NCBI GenBank assembly: GCA_029062725.1
Contig: JAIDPP010000182.1
Span: forward strand, 1-11,609
Length of the DNA: 11,609 bases
Source: Muribaculaceae bacterium
Lineage (GTDB): Bacteria > Bacteroidota > Bacteroidia > Bacteroidales > Muribaculaceae
Direction of reading: 5' to 3'
The notes below the pieces were generated by a model. The model was not told the origin of the DNA. It worked only from the letters and a program-made list of their open reading frames with translations, and searched no databases. The translations under genes were made by a program, and so were the position numbers. Positions 8,086 through 11,609 of this stretch are shown here, piece by piece. Position 1 is the stretch's first letter; every line of letters starts with the position of its first letter.

Positions 8086-9237
8086 TTATATTTTGCGCCC
8101 TTTTTTAAACTCATCTAAAGTGCGCTGATATACCTCCATTATACGCTTCGCCATATCCTCGGAGCGGAACCGCGCGGCGTATTCTTTACCGGCTTCCCCC
8201 ATCATACGTGCGGCTGCCGGATCACTGAGTATGGCGTGTATGGCCTGTACCATTTCCGTTGGGCTGTCAGGATCGATATAGAGGGTGTCGCCGCCTCCTG
8301 CCTCCTCCAGACAGCTGCCGATGGCAGCTATGACGGGGCGCCGGCTTTCCAGGGCTTCCAGGATAGGGATGCCGAATCCCTCATATCGTGAGGGATAGAC
8401 CACTATCTCTGCCGCCTGATTCACCCCCGGCAGATCAGCGAAAGGCAACCCTTCGATAAACCGTATCCGATTTGTTACTCCTGTCCGGGCTGCGATCTTG
8501 AGAATGTGGTTCTTGTAGCCGTGATGGTCGCGGCCTACAACCACCAGTTGCATGTCGGGGGAAATATTGCTCAGGGCCTTGACGGTGACCTCAAGGTTCT
8601 TGCGGCGTTCGATCGTGCCTACCTGAAGGATATATCTTTCTGGGAGATTGAGGCGTCGGCGCAGACCCTTCAATTCCTCCTCGCTCCAGCGTCGCCTGAA
8701 GCCCGGGTCGCACCCCTGATATATAACCGTCACTTTATCGGGGTCGATACCGTAAAGCTCCACCACATCATCCTTTGTGCGCTGTGACACGGCTATTATA
8801 TGGTCGGCGTTGCGGCAGCTGCGGCCGTATTTGAAATCGTATGTGAGCCGGTCGATCGCACGGTAACAGTATGGCAGCCTGCGGTAGATGACGTCGTGTA
8901 TAGTCACCACCGACGGCACTCCCGCCGACCGTATGTTGAGGGGGAGCTCATTGCTGAGGCCGTGGAAGAGGTCAACCTTGTCGGCACGCAAATGGTTGGT
9001 GATTCCAAACGTGCGCCAGAGGCTCCCCTTTAATCCTTGCGGTGCCGGATACCGGAACTCCACATTCGGTAGGCTCCTGATTTTATCGAGGCGTGGACTA
9101 TCGCCTTTTTTTGGGGTATATAACAAGAGGGTATCACCGGGATATTCCCCGGCGATACCCTCAATTACGAGTCTGGAATAATTTCCGAGCCCGGTCATAT
9201 TTCTTACGGCGCGTTTGCCGTCATATCCTATTATCAT
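8086..9237 (-). CDS. GT4-family glycosyltransferase, probably for a surface polysaccharide
   Basis: This 383-residue cytosolic or membrane-associated GT-B fold enzyme would transfer a sugar from an activated donor to a glycan acceptor. The N-terminal acceptor domain has GLGNYSR at 16-22, HGLSNELPL at 92-100 and VTIHDVIYRRLP at 111-122. The C-terminal donor domain has QVGTIERRKN at 205-214, VVGRDHHGYKN at 223-233, and the GT4 EX7E motif in YEGFGIPILEAL, with E286 and E294. Overall it resembles the mannosyltransferase-like GT4 enzymes of O-antigen and capsule loci, but donor and acceptor cannot be read from sequence. The ATG at 9235-9237 lies one base after the stop of the upstream acyltransferase gene, so translation is probably coupled. 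No signal peptide or membrane segment is visible. Confidence 0.92.
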   Translation of the reverse strand: MIIGYDGKRAVRNMTGLGNYSRLVIEGIAGEYPGDTLLLYTPKKGDSPRLDKIRSLPNVEFRYPAPQGLKGSLWRTFGITNHLRADKVDLFHGLSNELPLNIRSAGVPSVVTIHDVIYRRLPYCYRAIDRLTYDFKYGRSCRNADHIIAVSQRTKDDVVELYGIDPDKVTVIYQGCDPGFRRRWSEEELKGLRRRLNLPERYILQVGTIERRKNLEVTVKALSNISPDMQLVVVGRDHHGYKNHILKIAARTGVTNRIRFIEGLPFADLPGVNQAAEIVVYPSRYEGFGIPILEALESRRPVIAAIGSCLEEAGGGDTLYIDPDSPTEMVQAIHAILSDPAAARMMGEAGKEYAARFRSEDMAKRIMEVYQRTLDEFKKGRKI

Positions 9238-9238
9238 C

Positions 9239-10399
9239 TTAGCAAGCGAATATTATCTTATGGATTCTCGGTTTGATCTTGAGGAGCGCATCCACTCCCA
9301 GCACAGTCAGTACTATCCCGATGGAGATTAGCGTCACGATCGGTATCTCGGCCCATGCGCCGGCGCGTATCGCACCTGTAAGGCCCGGGAGGTCGAGATC
9401 GCGCATCATCCGGATTATGAAGTAATGAAATAGATAGATCGGGAGAGTGTTCTTGCCGATATATTTCAGAAGACGCCCGAGGGCCGTATGGCTGCAGAAG
9501 AATTTCCGCAGGTAGAGGAAGAGGGTGATGGAAAAGAGTATGCCGGTGACGGCCGCTCCATAGAACGCTTCGAGCGGTACTCGGAATCGGGGTGTGAACC
9601 AGAACACCGCGAAAGTCAGCATGGCGACTCCGAACCCTACGGCTTTCCGCGACAGCTGCCTCCATATCCAGCTGTCGAAGACGCGGGCCGCGGCTCCGAG
9701 ATAGAAGAACACCTGATATTTCAGCAGATGGGTAAGGCTGAACAGTTCGCAGATGCCGCGCAGGGCTGCCGGACTTTTTGCTGTCACCATCTGTGAGTAG
9801 GCCCATTCCGCACCTCCGCAGATGGCGGCGATGGCGAGGAAGAGGATCCCCTGTATTCCGCGCGGTACTTTCCGGGAGGATAGAAGACAGTTTAAAAGGG
9901 CGAAGAAGCAGAACACCTCCACCAATACGAATGTGAACCAGTAACCGGATTTGAATTCGCTTGTCGCGTTGGTCAGCGCCGAACTGAAGAAGGATCCCAA
10001 CAGCTCGCGTATACCGTTGAAATCTCCGGTATATAGAGTCTCGAAGAGGATGAAGCCGATGAAAATGAAGGCTGTAGGGAGCAATTGCCGATGCCAGCGG
10101 TTGGCGAGGCGTTTTTTCAGTTTCATGCGGTCGTAGCTGAAGGAATAAGCGAAGAAGCCGCTGATGAAGAAGAAAAGGGGCATTCGGAAGAGCTGGAGGG
10201 TCATGGCGGTATAGGTCGTGACATGCAGGCTCATAACAAGCACATGCCAATATACCACTAAGATCATCGTCACTCCCCGAAGACCATCGATAAAGTCAAG
10301 ACGTCCTCCATTGTCGGAAGCGCTGCTCCCCCATGAGGGTTGAAAAAGAAAACCGTGTGTCGATGTAAAGTAATTTCTAATGTTCAAAGTCATTTTCAT
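9239..10399 (-). CDS. Integral-membrane acyltransferase, acyltransferase family 3 (OafA-like)
   Basis: This 386-residue polytopic membrane protein probably transfers acyl groups, such as acetyl, onto a sugar or envelope glycan. About ten hydrophobic segments are visible. The family signature appears in LDFIDGLRGVTMILVVYWH at 34-52, with the conserved Arg (R41) and His (H52), followed by FRMPLFFFISGFF at 71-83. The late segment IGKNTLPIYLFHYF at 314-327 is also typical. The 32 residues before the signature form a longer hydrophilic leader than in many relatives, so a later start cannot be excluded; ATG codons at residues 1 and 3 both fit. The close link to the downstream GT4 gene suggests both modify the same glycan. 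The substrate is unknown. Confidence 0.9.
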   Translation of the reverse strand: MKMTLNIRNYFTSTHGFLFQPSWGSSASDNGGRLDFIDGLRGVTMILVVYWHVLVMSLHVTTYTAMTLQLFRMPLFFFISGFFAYSFSYDRMKLKKRLANRWHRQLLPTAFIFIGFILFETLYTGDFNGIRELLGSFFSSALTNATSEFKSGYWFTFVLVEVFCFFALLNCLLSSRKVPRGIQGILFLAIAAICGGAEWAYSQMVTAKSPAALRGICELFSLTHLLKYQVFFYLGAAARVFDSWIWRQLSRKAVGFGVAMLTFAVFWFTPRFRVPLEAFYGAAVTGILFSITLFLYLRKFFCSHTALGRLLKYIGKNTLPIYLFHYFIIRMMRDLDLPGLTGAIRAGAWAEIPIVTLISIGIVLTVLGVDALLKIKPRIHKIIFAC

Positions 10400-10418
10400 A
10401 AGAAGAGTAAAAAATGAG

Positions 10419-10447
10419 AATGCTTATCCTATTGTAACGTTGACAAA
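10419..10447 (-). promoter_or_regulatory. Weak candidate promoter ahead of the acyltransferase gene
   Basis: In the 137-bp gap after the PurF-like gene, the minus strand has TTTG at 10444-10447 and, 17 bases later, TAAGCATT at 10419-10426. This roughly follows the Bacteroidota layout of TTTG and TAnnTTTG but has two mismatches in the -7 element. Transcription would start very close to the ATG. No clear intrinsic terminator for the upstream gene was found in this gap. Confidence 0.2.
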
Positions 10448-10536
10448 TATTGATTATTGTAAAAATGCAGGCAGCCGCTGATTTATACCTTCCTTAGCAC
10501 CGCCATTCTATCTTCTCAACCTTATCTTACCGCCGG

Positions 10537-11609
10537 CTATCTCTCTTCCGCACGCCCTTCGTAATAGTTGATGAAGGCTTTCGATACGAGGCGGTTGCCT
10601 CCGGGGGTCGGATAGTCACCGGTAAAATACCAGTCGCCGGGATGATCGGGGATGGCCTGATGCATTGCCTCAACGGTCTGGAATACGATCTCGACTTCTG
10701 CTTTCAGGCCTTCAGGCCGCAACAGTTCCGCGATCTTTGCGGCTACCTCCTCATCCGTGAAGGGTGCATATATCTCCTTGACATAGTTGATATACTCTTC
10801 CTTTGGCTTCCCCTCCTGCCGTTTGCATTTCTGATACACGGAATCTATCACATAGCTCATGCCACGCTCTTTCAGAAGCGCGACAGCCGCCTTGAAAGCT
10901 ATGAATTCCGACATCCGGCTCATGTCGATTCCGTAGCAATCCGGATAACGTACCTGTGGAGAGGAGGAGACAATGACCAGCTTGCGGGGGGAAAGACGGT
11001 CGAGAATACGCAGGATCGACTCGCGAAGTGTCGTGCCCCGGACTATACTGTCGTCGATGGCCACCAGGTTGTCGCCCGGACGAATTGAACCGTAGGTGAT
11101 GTCATAGACATGGGCCGCCAGGTCGTTGCGCGTATTCCCCTCGGCGATAAAGGTCCGCAGTTTTATATCCTTTATCGCAACTTTCTCCTTACGGACGCGA
11201 TGGCGGAGCACATCGCGGATATTGTCGTCGGTAAGTGCTCCGATTGCCGAGAGGCGCCGGATCTCGCTTATCTTGGAATTGATCAGATTTTCCTCGATCC
11301 CCTCCACAAGCCCGTAGAAAGCCACTTCCGCCGTGTTCGGGATAAAGGATATGACCGTATTGTCTATATCGTTGTCGATAGCTCTGAGCACTTGCGGCAC
11401 AAGGTTCTTCCCAAGCTGCTTCCGCTCGCGGTAGATATCCCGGTCGGATCCGCGGGAAAAGTAGATGCGCTCGAACGAGCATCGGTCGTTTCCGCTTTCG
11501 GGAAGAATGCGTTCTATCCGCGACGATCCGTCGCGGTCAACGATAATCGCTTCTCCGGGCTGGAGTTCCTTCACCTCCGGTCTGTTATACACATCTCCGA
11601 GCCCCCGCG
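10537..11609 (-). CDS. Amidophosphoribosyltransferase-like protein (PurF family), 5' end cut off
   Basis: PurF enzymes convert PRPP and glutamine to 5-phosphoribosylamine, the first step of purine synthesis. The frame enters from the high-coordinate edge; a GTG at 11590-11592 is internal, because readable codons (RGLGD) continue upstream of it. The N-terminal glutaminase domain is therefore mostly missing. Counting from that GTG as residue 1, CSFERIYFSRGSD lies at 38-50, a PurF family block. The PRPP-binding loop AIDDSIVRGTT is at 178-188, and SSPQVRYPDCYGIDM at 210-224 is a further PurF block. The C-terminal region has EEYINYVKEIYAPFTDEE at 265-282 and ends with a DWYFTGDYPTPGG stretch at 320-332. 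This tail suits the long (about 620-residue) PurF-like protein of Bacteroidota, which may be a paralogue rather than the housekeeping PurF. The gene ends with TAG at 10537-10539. Confidence 0.88.
   Translation of the reverse strand, partial: RGLGDVYNRPEVKELQPGEAIIVDRDGSSRIERILPESGNDRCSFERIYFSRGSDRDIYRERKQLGKNLVPQVLRAIDNDIDNTVISFIPNTAEVAFYGLVEGIEENLINSKISEIRRLSAIGALTDDNIRDVLRHRVRKEKVAIKDIKLRTFIAEGNTRNDLAAHVYDITYGSIRPGDNLVAIDDSIVRGTTLRESILRILDRLSPRKLVIVSSSPQVRYPDCYGIDMSRMSEFIAFKAAVALLKERGMSYVIDSVYQKCKRQEGKPKEEYINYVKEIYAPFTDEEVAAKIAELLRPEGLKAEVEIVFQTVEAMHQAIPDHPGDWYFTGDYPTPGGNRLVSKAFINYYEGRAEER

Noticed and set aside
9258..10250. A 330-codon frame on the minus strand inside the acyltransferase gene
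   Set aside because: It is a shifted frame of the acyltransferase, with an Arg/His/Pro-rich composition typical of out-of-frame translation. The acyltransferase frame has clear family motifs.
10400..10536. Possible terminator or small gene after the PurF-like gene
   Set aside because: The CAGCGGCTGCCTGC stretch before a short T-run (minus strand) forms only a poor stem, and the only small frame has seven codons.

Overview
The window reads as part of a Bacteroidales chromosome (Bacteroidota). This is inferred from the long MraY with a periplasmic insert, the short Bacteroidota-type FtsL, a PASTA-tailed division transpeptidase, a long PurF-like protein with a characteristic tail, start codons mostly lacking Shine-Dalgarno sites, and a TAnnTTTG-like promoter. 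A Muribaculaceae-like member is possible, but this cannot be settled from the sequence. All ten genes lie on the minus strand, so transcription runs from high to low coordinates. Gaps are short and no gene-free stretch exceeds 190 bases.

Region 1 (11609 to 10537): the C-terminal part of an amidophosphoribosyltransferase-like protein, cut by the window edge. A 137-bp gap follows.

Region 2 (10399 to 8086): two envelope-glycan genes one base apart, an integral-membrane acyltransferase of family 3 and a GT4 glycosyltransferase. They sit where many bacteria carry mraZ. A 188-bp gap follows, holding a hairpin, a candidate promoter and a ten-codon reading frame whose stop overlaps the rsmH start.

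Region 3 (7897 to 1): the division and cell wall (dcw) cluster in canonical order: rsmH, ftsL, ftsI, murE, mraY, murD, and the first codons of what is probably ftsW. MurE, MurD and MraY build lipid I from UDP-MurNAc-L-Ala, meso-diaminopimelate and undecaprenyl phosphate. FtsI crosslinks septal peptidoglycan, FtsL helps assemble the divisome, and RsmH methylates 16S rRNA. The genes are spaced 21 to 103 bp apart and look like one operon.

The core genes are intact, with the expected catalytic motifs. I found no RNA genes, mobile elements, CRISPR arrays or attachment sites. No clearly new system is visible. The points worth a second look are the glycan gene pair and missing mraZ at the head of the cluster, the rsmH leader, a palindromic tandem repeat inside ftsI, and the N-terminal extension of the gene after murD.
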